Origin: Candidatus Zhuqueibacterota bacterium
GTDB taxonomy: Bacteria > Zhuqueibacterota > Zhuqueibacteria > Zhuqueibacterales > Geothermadaptataceae
Reading direction: 5' to 3'
Assembly (NCBI GenBank): GCA_030950365.1
Contig: JAUZRQ010000097.1
Span: forward strand, 1 to 60,114
DNA: 60,114 bases
Below the pieces are notes generated by a model that did no database searches, was not told the DNA's origin, and saw nothing but the letters and a program-made list of their open reading frames with translations. The position numbers and the translations under genes were made by a program. Below, in pieces: positions 10,569-18,927 of this stretch (its first letter is position 1; every line of letters starts with the position of its first letter).

Positions 10569-11663
10569 CTATTTCCGTTTCCTCCGCGAGCTGCTGCCGG
10601 ATGACTTGCTGCCGGAGGATTTGCTGCCGCTCGAGGACGAACCGCTGGACACCGTCGCTGCGGGCTTGCTGGTTTGCGAACGCGACGGGCGGTAATGGCG
10701 AGTGCGGCGCGTGGTCGATTTGCTGGTCGAATGCGAACGGGCACGGCTAACAGTAGCCCGTGATGTGCGCGTGCTTTTGGTTCTGCGCAACACACGGCGG
10801 GTTTTGGTAGCCTTGCTGGATTTGGAAATGGTCGTCGTACGAGTACTACGAACGAAGCGAGATTCGTCCTTCTTTTTACGGCGGACCACTTTGGTGCGAC
10901 GGGTGGTATTTTCAGTGCGTGTGGTTTTGGCCCGGACCGTTTCCCGGCGAGTAATTTCACTCGGCGATTTGCGCGTACGGCGTCCCTTGGCAGCCGCATC
11001 GCTTATGCCACTCGTGCGGCTTCGGCCGACAGTCGTCCCCCGGCCAGCCACCGCACCTTTGGCCAGGTCAGGGGCATCGTTCACCGCGGTCCGCCGTCCC
11101 TGTCCGCGCCGGCCAAAGGGCCGCTTCTTCATTTCCTTGACGACCGTAGGCGGGTAATAATAGCCACCATACCACCATGGATTGCCATAATATCCGCCCC
11201 AATAGGAGCCGAAGTACACGCCGCTATAGTAATAACGCGAACGGTACCAGCCCCATGGCGTGCCGCACCAGGCAAACGGATCCGGGCACGGGAAGACAAA
11301 ACCAAAACCGACGTAAAGCCCCGAATACCATGGCCGGTAATAATGACGCACATGCCAGAAAGGATCCAGGAACGGGTCATAAAACGGATCGTACCAGAAC
11401 GCATCCCAGAAGATGGGATCCCAGCCATAATAGCGATAATAAACCGGGTAACCACCATAGATGTAGATGTTGGTGACATCCACATCTTCGTCTTCTTCTT
11501 CGTAAATCACTTCGGGCTCGTCCGGAGCGCGCTCTTCTTCCACGACGACCACGCGCTCCTCATCCTGCACGGGCGGCGCAAGCTGTGTATAACAGCCGGT
11601 GATAAACAGCATCAGGGCGGCCAAAATGCCCACGATCGTCAAACTCGTTCGCCCTTTCATCAT
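10569..11663 (-). CDS. Tyr/Trp-rich lipoprotein with Arg/Ser/Thr-rich tail
   Basis: The product is 364 residues from the ATG at 11663, which has GGGAG five bases upstream. A signal peptide ends in lipobox ITGC (Cys23), continuing CYTQLAPP. Residues 30-60 are acidic. Residues 60-150 are extraordinarily rich in Tyr, Trp, Gly and Pro (for example WYGGYYYPP). From about 155 the protein is basic and repetitive (FGRRGQGRR, then RRTKVVRRKKK, then SSGSKSSGSKSSG). No catalytic motif is visible. The product probably sits on the outer membrane or cell surface, where aromatic and cationic regions could bind other polymers; this is inference. It shares its plan with the lipoprotein at 4242-4802. Confidence 0.8.
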   Translation of the reverse strand: MMKGRTSLTIVGILAALMLFITGCYTQLAPPVQDEERVVVVEEERAPDEPEVIYEEEDEDVDVTNIYIYGGYPVYYRYYGWDPIFWDAFWYDPFYDPFLDPFWHVRHYYRPWYSGLYVGFGFVFPCPDPFAWCGTPWGWYRSRYYYSGVYFGSYWGGYYGNPWWYGGYYYPPTVVKEMKKRPFGRRGQGRRTAVNDAPDLAKGAVAGRGTTVGRSRTSGISDAAAKGRRTRKSPSEITRRETVRAKTTRTENTTRRTKVVRRKKKDESRFVRSTRTTTISKSSKATKTRRVLRRTKSTRTSRATVSRARSHSTSKSTTRRTRHYRPSRSQTSKPAATVSSGSSSSGSKSSGSKSSGSSSRRKRK

Positions 11664-12628
11664 GTCAACTCCCGGGGAATGTTTCAAATCTTTTGTTTTG
11701 CCTATATCATTATAAAACCCAATGGGCAAATGGTTCCTGACTTCCTCAACTGCAAAGCATGTGCCAGCCGCGTTTCGGGCCTGAATCCAGCCATCCCTAT
11801 TAAAATCGGAATGCATCCAATTTTATAAATACCGTATTTCCAATACGTTGCTGAAAACTTAACATATTTGCAATCCCCCGGCAAGTTCTTTTTTCGCAAA
11901 ACGCGAGAAAAAGTTGCTAACAAAGTTAGCAGATTAGGCATGGGTATATGCATCCGGAAGCCGGGGCTGCCTCCCCTCCTGTATTAAAACGTCATCAACC
12001 CACCGATCCAATACCGTTTCCGACGGTGTTTGCCAGATTTGGCGATGATGAAACGATATTTCATACAGAGCCACCAAGAAAAGGCATGGCTGGAAACCAT
12101 ACCGACTATGTGGCTATTTATCCTTCCGGTTTTCATCGGCGCCCAGAAGGGATCGCAGAAATGCCAGCATCTCATCTCCGTATTGTTCCCTGGCAGGATG
12201 AAGTGAAATTCGAAATGGCGGGCGAGGCTAAATACCGTGGGTGAGAAATAACTTCAAAAAAATCGCAATTATTCAGCGAATGGCGAAAAACTCATAAAGT
12301 AGAAAAGCGAACCTCTCGCGGTGACGTTGAGGTCGCTGAAGTTTAATTTTATGAATTTCGGAATAGCAAATTTATCATTTCAAGATTTTAAGGAGATCAT
12401 CCGCGTTCAATCCGTGTGCATCCATGGCTTCCCCAAAAATCAGTGCGAATCTGTAAAATCTGTGGTTCTTAGTGTCGATATGCAAATTCATTAGCAATGC
12501 GTTTCATTGCTATTCAAAATGGCAGTGCTCAATTTATGCTGAATAGTTACAAAAAATCAGTGCCAATTAGTGAAATCAGTGGTTTGCATAAAGTGGGACG
12601 GCGATACTGAGATCACCCTGGGAACAGG
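11664..12628. other. Long intergenic region with repeats, no supported gene
   Basis: About 965 bp lie between the TonB-type gene and the aromatic lipoprotein gene. A plus-strand frame at 11948-12244 (98 codons) and a minus frame at 11702-11953 have no ribosome site or recognisable features. Short protein-like fragments in other frames near 12100-12240 could be gene debris, but I cannot support one. The right half carries the ATCNGTG-type repeats listed separately. Confidence 0.5.
12434..12586. repeat. AATCNGTG periodic repeats, two units (family E)
   Basis: AAATCAGTGCGAATCTGTAA, continuing AATCTGTGGTT (12436-12467), and AAATCAGTGCCAATTAGTGA, continuing AATCAGTGGTT (12553-12583), are near copies about 117 bp apart. 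Each is built from 11-12-base ATCNGTG units. Similar words (ATCCGTGTGCATC) occur at 12400-12425, and relatives occur at 22961-22985 and 59855-59893. Confidence 0.65.
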
Positions 12629-13249
12629 CTATTTCGACAAGTCGAACCGGTAGGGCTGGACGAGCCAGTAGCTAGTGGGTTTGCCGCCTTTCATGGCCGG
12701 GATGAATCGGCTGGCCAGCGCTGCCTTGATGGCCGCCTGCGCACAGCGCTCGCTGCCGGTCTCGTTCTCGATCACGATCGCCTCGATCACTTTGCCCGTG
12801 GAGTCGATTTGCAATCCCAGTTTCACCTCGCCGCGAATCCCCTTTTTGCGATCTTCTTCTGGATACTCCGGAATCACCCAGGCAATGGGGCGCGGTGGGA
12901 TGATCGTTGGCGCGCCGACGCCGGCGTCCTGCATGCCGGCGCCACCCTGGTCGGCGCTATCAGCATAATATTTCCAATCGATTTCTTCGATGGTCTCATC
13001 TTCTGGCACCCACTCTTCGTCGGATGGAATGGGGATGGCCGGCTTGGGAGGCAGGGGACGTTTTTTGCCCTGCTGCGTCGGCGGGATTTCCTCGACCGTG
13101 ATGATCGGCACCTCTCCGGTCACTTCTTTGGGTCGAATCTGCACGTTTGCCGCCAGCCGCAGGCCGAGTGTGACCAGCAGCAAAGTGATCACAAATGACA
13201 GCTCGATGCGTTTTTGGTAATTCAGCCGATCTGGATTGTTTGTAAACAT
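12629..13249 (-). CDS. TonB-family energy transducer
   Basis: This 206-residue protein has the TonB layout: a short cytoplasmic N-terminus, one membrane helix (about 17-34, LSFVITLLLVTLGLRL), a Pro-rich periplasmic spacer (GKKRPLPPKPAIPIP) and a C-terminal TonB domain. The last reads IPEYPEEDRKKGIRGEVKLG, then SERCAQAAIKAALASRFIPA and YWLVQPYRF. TonB domains couple inner-membrane proton-motive force to outer-membrane receptors. No ExbB/ExbD or TonB-dependent receptor is in the window. ATG 13249 is chosen; a TTG nine bases upstream is possible, and neither has a clear ribosome site. It lies 67 bp after batE and may end the Bat operon. Confidence 0.85.
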   Translation of the reverse strand: MFTNNPDRLNYQKRIELSFVITLLLVTLGLRLAANVQIRPKEVTGEVPIITVEEIPPTQQGKKRPLPPKPAIPIPSDEEWVPEDETIEEIDWKYYADSADQGGAGMQDAGVGAPTIIPPRPIAWVIPEYPEEDRKKGIRGEVKLGLQIDSTGKVIEAIVIENETGSERCAQAAIKAALASRFIPAMKGGKPTSYWLVQPYRFDLSK

Positions 13250-13316
13250 GAGTACCAATCAAGTATGACGCCGGCCCGATGCGGGCGGCTGCGATGCCAC
13301 CGGGCCTGTACGATGA

Positions 13317-14075
13317 TTAAATCGTTTCCACCGCTTCTTTCGGTATCCAGCCAACCTTGCCATCCCGCAGCCTGATACGCAGCCAATCACCGGATTGTTT
13401 CTCAATACGCAATTTGGTTCCCTCGTGCAGCTCAAATACCTCGGTGGCATCCCGGGTAGGCGAGCTGGTTACGGTGACGGCTTTGGCCATAACGATGCCG
13501 TATTGTTCAGTACGCTGCTTGTACCACCGAAAGCTAAACAGGGCAAGAAACAGCACAAATGCCATGCCGGCCGACCAGAGCGCAAAGCGATACGCACGCA
13601 GGTTGTCGAGTTTCACCCAGAAATAGCGCAGCGCCAGCAGCACCATCACCAGCGCATACAGCCCCACGGTAATCCACATCAGGGTGCGGAACGATGGCCC
13701 CAACACCAGGCTCTCGATCCAGACCACAAACGCCTGTTTCGGCGGTTCCGGGATCCGATCGACGATTTTCAAGTTGGCATAGTCGAGATTAAACCGGATG
13801 TCCTCATTATCCGGATTGAGCCGCAGCGCCTTTTCGTAACAAAGAATGGCCCGGCCGATTTCATTGAGCCGGAAATAGGCATTGCCCAGATTGTAAAAAA
13901 GCTGCCAGTTGCCGCGGCCCGCCTGCACGATTTTTTCGTACGTTTCGGCAGCGGCCGCATAATCGCCATTGTCATAATACTGATTGCCCTGGTAGAACAG
14001 GGTTTCGTATTCATCGGCCTGCAACGGCTGCAGGCTCAGCAGCACCAGCAGAGCGCCTGTCAACCCGTTTCTCAT
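13317..14075 (-). CDS. batE: BatE-like TPR and SH3-domain protein
   Basis: The product is 252 residues. The ATG at 14075 overlaps the batD stop as ATGA, indicating coupled translation; this rules out the longer upstream start. A signal peptide (RNGLTGALLVLLSLQPLQA) is followed by tetratricopeptide repeats (YETLFYQGNQYYDNGDYAAA; FYNLGNAYFRLNEIGRAILC; YEKALRLNPDNEDI). Two membrane helices lie around 125-145 and 165-185. A bacterial SH3 domain ends in WLRIRLRDGKVGWIPKEAVETI. BatE proteins accompany BatA-D in Bacteroidetes and spirochaetes and have been linked to oxygen or stress tolerance. The exact function is unknown. Confidence 0.9.
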   Translation of the reverse strand: MRNGLTGALLVLLSLQPLQADEYETLFYQGNQYYDNGDYAAAAETYEKIVQAGRGNWQLFYNLGNAYFRLNEIGRAILCYEKALRLNPDNEDIRFNLDYANLKIVDRIPEPPKQAFVVWIESLVLGPSFRTLMWITVGLYALVMVLLALRYFWVKLDNLRAYRFALWSAGMAFVLFLALFSFRWYKQRTEQYGIVMAKAVTVTSSPTRDATEVFELHEGTKLRIEKQSGDWLRIRLRDGKVGWIPKEAVETI

Positions 14076-15925
14076 AGCGCCTTCTCCAATCGTGCCAGGA
14101 TCGTCTTTGCCTGCTCGTAGGTTTTGCGCATGGCCTCCTCCGGCGCATCGGGGCGCGCGAAGCGGTGAAAGTCGCAATCGGCCAACAGCGCGCGGTATTG
14201 CTCCACAATATCGCTCGCCACACCGCGCCGCTGCATGTGCTCAATCAGTTCATCGCTCACCAGCGCGGATTCCTCAAGGTTCAGCTTATTGCCCACAAAC
14301 GTGGTCAGCGCTTTGGCGGTTTCGGCATAAAATTTTGCCACATCACCAGCGTTCATCGCCTTTCTGGCTTCGTGCAGCAGTTTCTGCGCGATTTTTTGCG
14401 CCTTGCGGCTGCGGGCATAGGCCACGTTCGACGCCAGCCGATCCTGGTGCCGGCGGTACACAACGCCCACCAGCAGCAACAAGGCCGGCGCGATCAGCAT
14501 CGTCCAGAAGGCCGGCAAATGGTAAAACTGCCGGTTGAGGTCCACAAAACGGTCGGCGGTTTTGGCGATGTAGCGGATGTCCTGGCTCAACAGTCGCACC
14601 TCTTCCTTGCTCAGCCCGCTGCGTGAAAACGCCACCGGTTCCTTGCCGCGATCGATGGTGAGCCCGATGGCCGGGTGCCGTAATGTGACATATTTCTCCG
14701 CCTCGGGATCGAAATAGGAAAAATTCAGGTTCTGGATGGTGTACGTACCAGGGCGCCGCGGAATGAGCACATACTCGAACGTCTTGTAACCCCGGATGGC
14801 GTCATTGGCGCGCGTGACGTTCTCACTGATCTTCGGATCGTACACTTCGAATTCGTTCGGAAAGCGGATTTTCGGCGCCGCCAGAGTGCGGATGTTTCCC
14901 GTGCCCGAGAGGGTCAGTTTTAGCGTGATCGCCTCGTTGGTCTTGGCACGCTTGCGATCGACAATCACATCCATTTCGTACTGGCCCACGGCGCCGTTGA
15001 AATCCCGAGGGCGGCCTTCCTGCGGCAGCGGCAGCACCTCCACGGTGATGGAGTCGGTGGACATGGGATAGGAAATGATGCGGCCGAAAAACGGATCGTC
15101 GAAAAAGGCGTCAAAGAAATCTCGGGAGCGCCGGCGTTCGCGCACGCGCACGTTCGCCTCGATGCTCAACGGCGGGATGACCTTTTTGCCGATGCTGGTC
15201 GGGAACAGGGCAACCTTCTTAATGCTGGCCACCGAAAACAGCCGCCCGTTGAACGACTCCTGATACACCCGCGGCTGGTTCGGCACCGGAAACTCCTCGG
15301 CCCAGAAGTTGCCGTAATTGGGCTGGTTGGTGAACCGGTAATCGGTCACCTGCACGTTGGTGTAAATCTTGTAGTTGATGATGATGGGTTCGTTCAGGTA
15401 CACTCGGGTTTTGTTGACTTCGGCGCGCAGGAACAAATTGTCGGCCAGGCTACTGGAACCGGTGGACGACTGCGGCCGGCGCGGAGTGGCGGGACTACGC
15501 GGCCGGGTCGGCGGCGCCGCCGATTGGACAATTTCGATGCGGATCGGGGCGCTGCGGTAGGTTTTGCCTTTGTAGGTCACCGACACCGGCCCGATCTCGA
15601 ACGTGCCCACTTTTGCGGCGATGAAATAGTATGTGTACGATTTCGACACCTGCATGCGTCCGTTGATGAACTGAAAATTTTGCGAAGTGCTGGAGCCGCT
15701 GAAGGCCGCGAAGCTTTCCATGCTGGGCAGGTTCGGCTCGGAGGCGCTCATGGCCCCGGAGCCGGAAATCTCGACGGTGAGCTGGAATTGCTGGTTCAGA
15801 CCGATGTGCGTGCGGTCCACCGTCGCCGTGACGGTGATGTCCTGTGCCTGTAGCACGGCCGCGAGCATCAGCCACCACCAAACAGCAGTGGGAAAAAGGG
15901 CGTGTATTTTGGTTTTCATCCACAT
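14072..15925 (-). CDS. batD: BatD (oxygen-tolerance family) membrane protein
   Basis: The product is about 617 residues. A signal peptide ends at LQAQ, followed by ITVTATVDRTHIGLNQQFQL, a typical BatD opening. Several beta-sandwich domains follow (SYTYYFIAAKVGTFEIGPVS; VTYKGKTYRSAPIRIEIV). A membrane helix (FWTMLIAPALLLLVGVVYRR) leads into a helical cytoplasmic region with KALTTFVGNKLNLEE. BatD is thought to anchor the periplasmic side of the Bat complex with the von Willebrand proteins BatA/B. The start is uncertain: ATG 15925 or 15919, neither with a strong ribosome site. A 185-bp gap with two hairpins separates it from batC; it overlaps batE. Confidence 0.9.
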   Translation of the reverse strand: MWMKTKIHALFPTAVWWWLMLAAVLQAQDITVTATVDRTHIGLNQQFQLTVEISGSGAMSASEPNLPSMESFAAFSGSSTSQNFQFINGRMQVSKSYTYYFIAAKVGTFEIGPVSVTYKGKTYRSAPIRIEIVQSAAPPTRPRSPATPRRPQSSTGSSSLADNLFLRAEVNKTRVYLNEPIIINYKIYTNVQVTDYRFTNQPNYGNFWAEEFPVPNQPRVYQESFNGRLFSVASIKKVALFPTSIGKKVIPPLSIEANVRVRERRRSRDFFDAFFDDPFFGRIISYPMSTDSITVEVLPLPQEGRPRDFNGAVGQYEMDVIVDRKRAKTNEAITLKLTLSGTGNIRTLAAPKIRFPNEFEVYDPKISENVTRANDAIRGYKTFEYVLIPRRPGTYTIQNLNFSYFDPEAEKYVTLRHPAIGLTIDRGKEPVAFSRSGLSKEEVRLLSQDIRYIAKTADRFVDLNRQFYHLPAFWTMLIAPALLLLVGVVYRRHQDRLASNVAYARSRKAQKIAQKLLHEARKAMNAGDVAKFYAETAKALTTFVGNKLNLEESALVSDELIEHMQRRGVASDIVEQYRALLADCDFHRFARPDAPEEAMRKTYEQAKTILARLEKAL

Positions 15926-15974
15926 GGTTTGCAAGGGTCATTCTTGAATTCGTTTTTTCATTCGCACCCACCCC

Positions 15975-16101
15975 GGCAGGGCTAATGGCCCCTGCCAGGG
16001 TTTAAAAACCTCGCGCTTCAGACGGGTATCTGGAGTTTTCTCATGATGTCCGGCTTGATGCATGGCCTAACGCTGGCAGGGAATGGCAACACTGCCAGCG
16101 T
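15975..16101. repeat. Two CTGGCAGG hairpins between batC and batD (family A, copies 2-3)
   Basis: Copy 2 pairs GGCAGGG (15975-15981) with CCCTGCC (15990-15996), and flanking bases extend it imperfectly. Copy 3 pairs ACGCTGGCAG (16070-16079) perfectly with CTGCCAGCGT (16092-16101). The pair fills the only sizeable gap inside the bat operon, where it could affect mRNA stability or processing. No T-run follows, so termination is not expected. Confidence 0.8.
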
Positions 16102-16110
16102 GGCGTAATT

Positions 16111-16896
16111 CTACCAATCCTTCGCCGAGCGGCGGCGACCTTTGACCTTCATTTTGCGTGCCTTTTGCAGGTCCTTTTCCTGGTTCTGCAGCGCATTCAA
16201 AATCCGCTCGGCCTCTTCTTTGGAAATCTCCTCGGGATTCGCCTGCTGTTGCTGCTGCTGTTCGTCCTCGTTTTGCGGATTCGGTTGTTGCTGCAACTCC
16301 TGCTGCTCTTGTTGATTTTGCTGTTCGTCCTGATCCTGCTGTTCCTGGTTTTGCTGCTGATCCTGTTGCTGTTGGTTTTCGTCCTGCTGATTTTGTTGTT
16401 GTTGCTGCTGCTGTTGATTCTGCGGCTGTTGCTGCTGTTTCTTCGATTCCTGTTTTAACTTGGCGCGCACGTATTCCAGATTGTACTTGGCATCCTCATC
16501 ATCCGGATTGAGCTTCAGCGCCTCTTTGTAAGCCAGAATGCTTTCCGGCAGCTTGTTCAGCCGGTAAAGCGTGTTGCCCATGTTGTAATAGGCTTTGGCC
16601 TGCAGCCATGGATCATCGCTGTTTTTCAGCACCTCGTCGTAGAGTTTCAGCGCTTGTTCATATTTCTTTTTTTCGTACAGCGTATTGGCGATGTTGTAAT
16701 CGATGATCGGATCCGTGGGGCGGTCGAGCTTGGCGTCCTGGTAATAATTGTTCGCCTCGTCGAACTTGCCCTGTTCGAACAGCTCGTTGCCCTTCAGCAC
16801 CTTGCCACGCGCCTTGCCCTGCGCCAGGGCTACGGTGGTTCCGAAACCGAAAAGCATGCATCCAATCACGGTGATGGCCATTCCGATGCGCTTCAT
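16111..16896 (-). CDS. batC: BatC-like TPR protein with glutamine-rich domain
   Basis: The product is 261 residues. The ATG at 16896 overlaps the batB stop (TGATG) and has AGGGAGG upstream. A signal peptide (MAITVIGCMLFGFGTTVALAQ) is followed by three tetratricopeptide repeats at about 30-140 (YNIANTLYEKKKYEQALKLY; YNMGNTLYRLNKLPESILAY). From about 157 to 228 the sequence is mostly Gln, with some Asn, Glu and Asp. The end is helical and basic (ILNALQNQEKDLQKARKMKV). BatC proteins are periplasmic TPR scaffolds of the Bat complex, and Gln-rich segments are known in this family. Confidence 0.9.
   Translation of the reverse strand: MKRIGMAITVIGCMLFGFGTTVALAQGKARGKVLKGNELFEQGKFDEANNYYQDAKLDRPTDPIIDYNIANTLYEKKKYEQALKLYDEVLKNSDDPWLQAKAYYNMGNTLYRLNKLPESILAYKEALKLNPDDEDAKYNLEYVRAKLKQESKKQQQQPQNQQQQQQQQNQQDENQQQQDQQQNQEQQDQDEQQNQQEQQELQQQPNPQNEDEQQQQQQANPEEISKEEAERILNALQNQEKDLQKARKMKVKGRRRSAKDW
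16245..16441 (-). repeat. CAG/CAA low-complexity tract inside batC
   Basis: The coding strand is dominated by CAG and CAA codons, broken by GAC, GAA and AAT. The codon mix shows it is maintained as a polyglutamine protein segment and is not a pure microsatellite. Long leucine-rich frames on the opposite strand are artefacts of this tract. Confidence 0.9.
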
Positions 16897-17927
16897 CAGG
16901 CAAACCTCCCTCGCCATTCCTGCTGCACTTTGCGACGCTCTGGAATCAGCAATTCGAGGATGAGCAAAATCAGCCCGATGGCCACGAAATACTGGAACCG
17001 GTCTTCAAATTGCGTGTACTGCACCGAGCCCAGCTCTTTTTTCTCCATTTTCATGATTTCATCATAAATCCGGTCCAGCTCCTGCTCGCCACCGGTGGCG
17101 CGGTAGTATTTGCCGCCGGTTTGCAAGGCGATTTTTTCCAGGGTCAGCTCGTCCAATTTGCTGGTGACCACCTTGCCGCTGCGGTCCTTTTTGAAGCCGA
17201 TCTGCCGGCCATATTCGTCGTAAATCGGGATGGGCACGCCTTCGGGCGAACCGATACCCACTGTGTAAATCACCACGCCTTCGCGCTCGGCCTGATCGAT
17301 GAGCGGCTTTAGATCGCCGCCGTGGTGCTCGCCGTCGGTGATGAGGATGAGCACCTTGTACTTGCGCTCACGCGATTCGAAGCTCTTCAACGCCAGCGCA
17401 ATGGCGCGATCGATGGCCGTGCCCGGATCCGGGATGAGTCCTGGCTCGAGTGCATCCATGAACAGCCGCGCCGCGCCGTAATCCAGCGTGAGCGGGCAAT
17501 GCAGAAACGCATCGCCAGCGAAAGCGATGATGCCAATGCGGTCGCCGCGCAGTTTTTTCAGCAGCGAAGCCACCTCGTGCTTGGCCTTCTCCAGCCGCGA
17601 TGGCGGCACGTCTTTGGCGTTCATGGACAGCGATACGTCCACCGCCACCAGAATATCCACGCCTTCGCGCTTCACTTCTTCGATTTTGGTGCCGATTTGC
17701 GGCCGCGCCAATGCCACGATGAAAAACAGCAACGCCAGCACAATGAGCGCTGCCTTGAGCACCTGCCGGCCGCGGCTCAGCCCAACCGTAAGTTTCTGCA
17801 GCAACTCAGGATTGCCGAACCGCGCCAGTGCACGGACTTTCCAGCGAAATACCAGAACGTAAAACACGACCGCTGCGGGCACCAGCAGCAACAAATACAG
17901 AACCTGTGGATTGCCAAATCGGATCAT
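16896..17927 (-). CDS. batB: BatB: von Willebrand factor A membrane protein
   Basis: The product is 343 residues. N-terminal membrane helices at about 8-28 and 57-77 precede the conserved ALARPQIGTK. A VWA domain spans 90-290, with the metal-ion-dependent adhesion site DVSLS (96-100), an internal TDGEHHGGD and TVGIG. A third helix (YFVAIGLILLILELLIP) lies at the C-terminus. The metal site is intact, so it should bind a divalent cation and a partner protein. It starts 7 bp after batA and overlaps batC. Together with BatA it forms the paired VWA core that MoxR ATPases are believed to act on. Confidence 0.95.
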   Translation of the reverse strand: MIRFGNPQVLYLLLLVPAAVVFYVLVFRWKVRALARFGNPELLQKLTVGLSRGRQVLKAALIVLALLFFIVALARPQIGTKIEEVKREGVDILVAVDVSLSMNAKDVPPSRLEKAKHEVASLLKKLRGDRIGIIAFAGDAFLHCPLTLDYGAARLFMDALEPGLIPDPGTAIDRAIALALKSFESRERKYKVLILITDGEHHGGDLKPLIDQAEREGVVIYTVGIGSPEGVPIPIYDEYGRQIGFKKDRSGKVVTSKLDELTLEKIALQTGGKYYRATGGEQELDRIYDEIMKMEKKELGSVQYTQFEDRFQYFVAIGLILLILELLIPERRKVQQEWRGRFA

Positions 17928-17934
17928 CTTGTTT

Positions 17935-18927
17935 TCACGGCAATTTTCGGAATCGGGTGTTGGCCAGAACCATCTCTAATACCAGGGCGGCCAGCGCCAC
18001 CCACATCCAGTTCATGAACAGCTCGGTGTATCGCGTGTATTCCTTGACTTCGATTTTGGTCTTCTCCAGCCGGTCGATCTCTTCGAAGATTTTTTCCAGA
18101 CTTTCCTGATCGGTGGCGCGGAAATATTTCCCACCGGTGATGCTGGCCACCTGCTTCAGCATGTCCTCGTCGATATCCACCGGCATGCGCACGTAGCGTT
18201 TACCGAAAATTGGATCGTTGATGGGATACAGGGCCTGGCCGCGCGTGCCCACGCCGATGGTGTAAATGCGCACATCCATGGCTTTGGCCACTTTGGCGGC
18301 CGTCACTGGATCGATTTCGCCGCGGTTGTTGCGGCCATCGGTGAGCAAAATCACTACTTTGCTCTTGGCTTCGCTGTGACGCAGCCGGTTCACCGCATTG
18401 GCGATGGCCAGCCCGATGGCGGTGCCGTCCTCAATCAGCCCCACGCGAATGTCGTTTAAAAAATTGATCACGATGCCGTAATCCAGGGTGAGCGGGCATT
18501 GAGTGAAGCTTTTGCCGGCAAACACCACCATGCCGATGCGGTCGGTTTGGCGGCCTTTGATGAACTTCTCCGCCACCTGCTTGGCGGCTTCGAGCCGGTT
18601 CAGCGGCCGGAAATCTTCGGCCAGCATGCTGCTGGAAATGTCCAGTGTCAGAACAATGTCGATGCCTTCGGTGATGATTTCTTCTTCGGTATGGCCGGCT
18701 TGCGGTCGCGCCAGCGCCACGATGGCCAACGCCAACGCCAGCATCCGCAGCACGAACACGCTATGCCGCCACTTCTGGCTACGCGGCTGCTTCACCTTGA
18801 GAAACAGCCCGGTATTGGAATACCGCAGCGTGGCCGTACGACGCGTCTGCCGTTTCCAGTACCACACCCCCAGCACCGGCAAAAACACCAGCAAAATCAG
18901 AAATTGCGGATTGGCAAAATGAATCAT
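17935..18927 (-). CDS. batA: BatA: von Willebrand factor A membrane protein
   Basis: The product is 330 residues, paralogous to BatB. Order: helix at about 8-22, a short basic loop, helix near 58-72 ending ALARPQAGHTEEE, and a VWA domain with intact DISSS at 96-100, PLTLDYG and LLTDGRNNRGEIDP. A C-terminal helix lies in FMNWMWVALAALVLEMVL. The start ATG overlaps the preceding gene's stop (ATGA). Order in the operon is MoxR, DUF58, SurA-like, BatD-like, BatA, BatB, BatC, BatD, BatE, which is the textbook arrangement with extra members. Confidence 0.95.
   Translation of the reverse strand: MIHFANPQFLILLVFLPVLGVWYWKRQTRRTATLRYSNTGLFLKVKQPRSQKWRHSVFVLRMLALALAIVALARPQAGHTEEEIITEGIDIVLTLDISSSMLAEDFRPLNRLEAAKQVAEKFIKGRQTDRIGMVVFAGKSFTQCPLTLDYGIVINFLNDIRVGLIEDGTAIGLAIANAVNRLRHSEAKSKVVILLTDGRNNRGEIDPVTAAKVAKAMDVRIYTIGVGTRGQALYPINDPIFGKRYVRMPVDIDEDMLKQVASITGGKYFRATDQESLEKIFEEIDRLEKTKIEVKEYTRYTELFMNWMWVALAALVLEMVLANTRFRKLP

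Noticed and set aside
11948-12244. Plus-strand 98-codon frame upstream of the TonB-type gene
   Set aside because: It is the only plus-strand candidate in a minus-strand region, has no ribosome site and shows no domain. Short protein-like strings in other frames here have no start codon.
12397-12586. ATCNGTG repeats as a CRISPR array
   Set aside because: The units are only 11-12 bases, imperfect, without spacers of uniform length, and no cas gene is nearby.
16158-16511. Long plus-strand frames rich in Leu or Ala/Val opposite batC
   Set aside because: They are the complement of the CAG/CAA glutamine tract, and batC itself is clearly coding.
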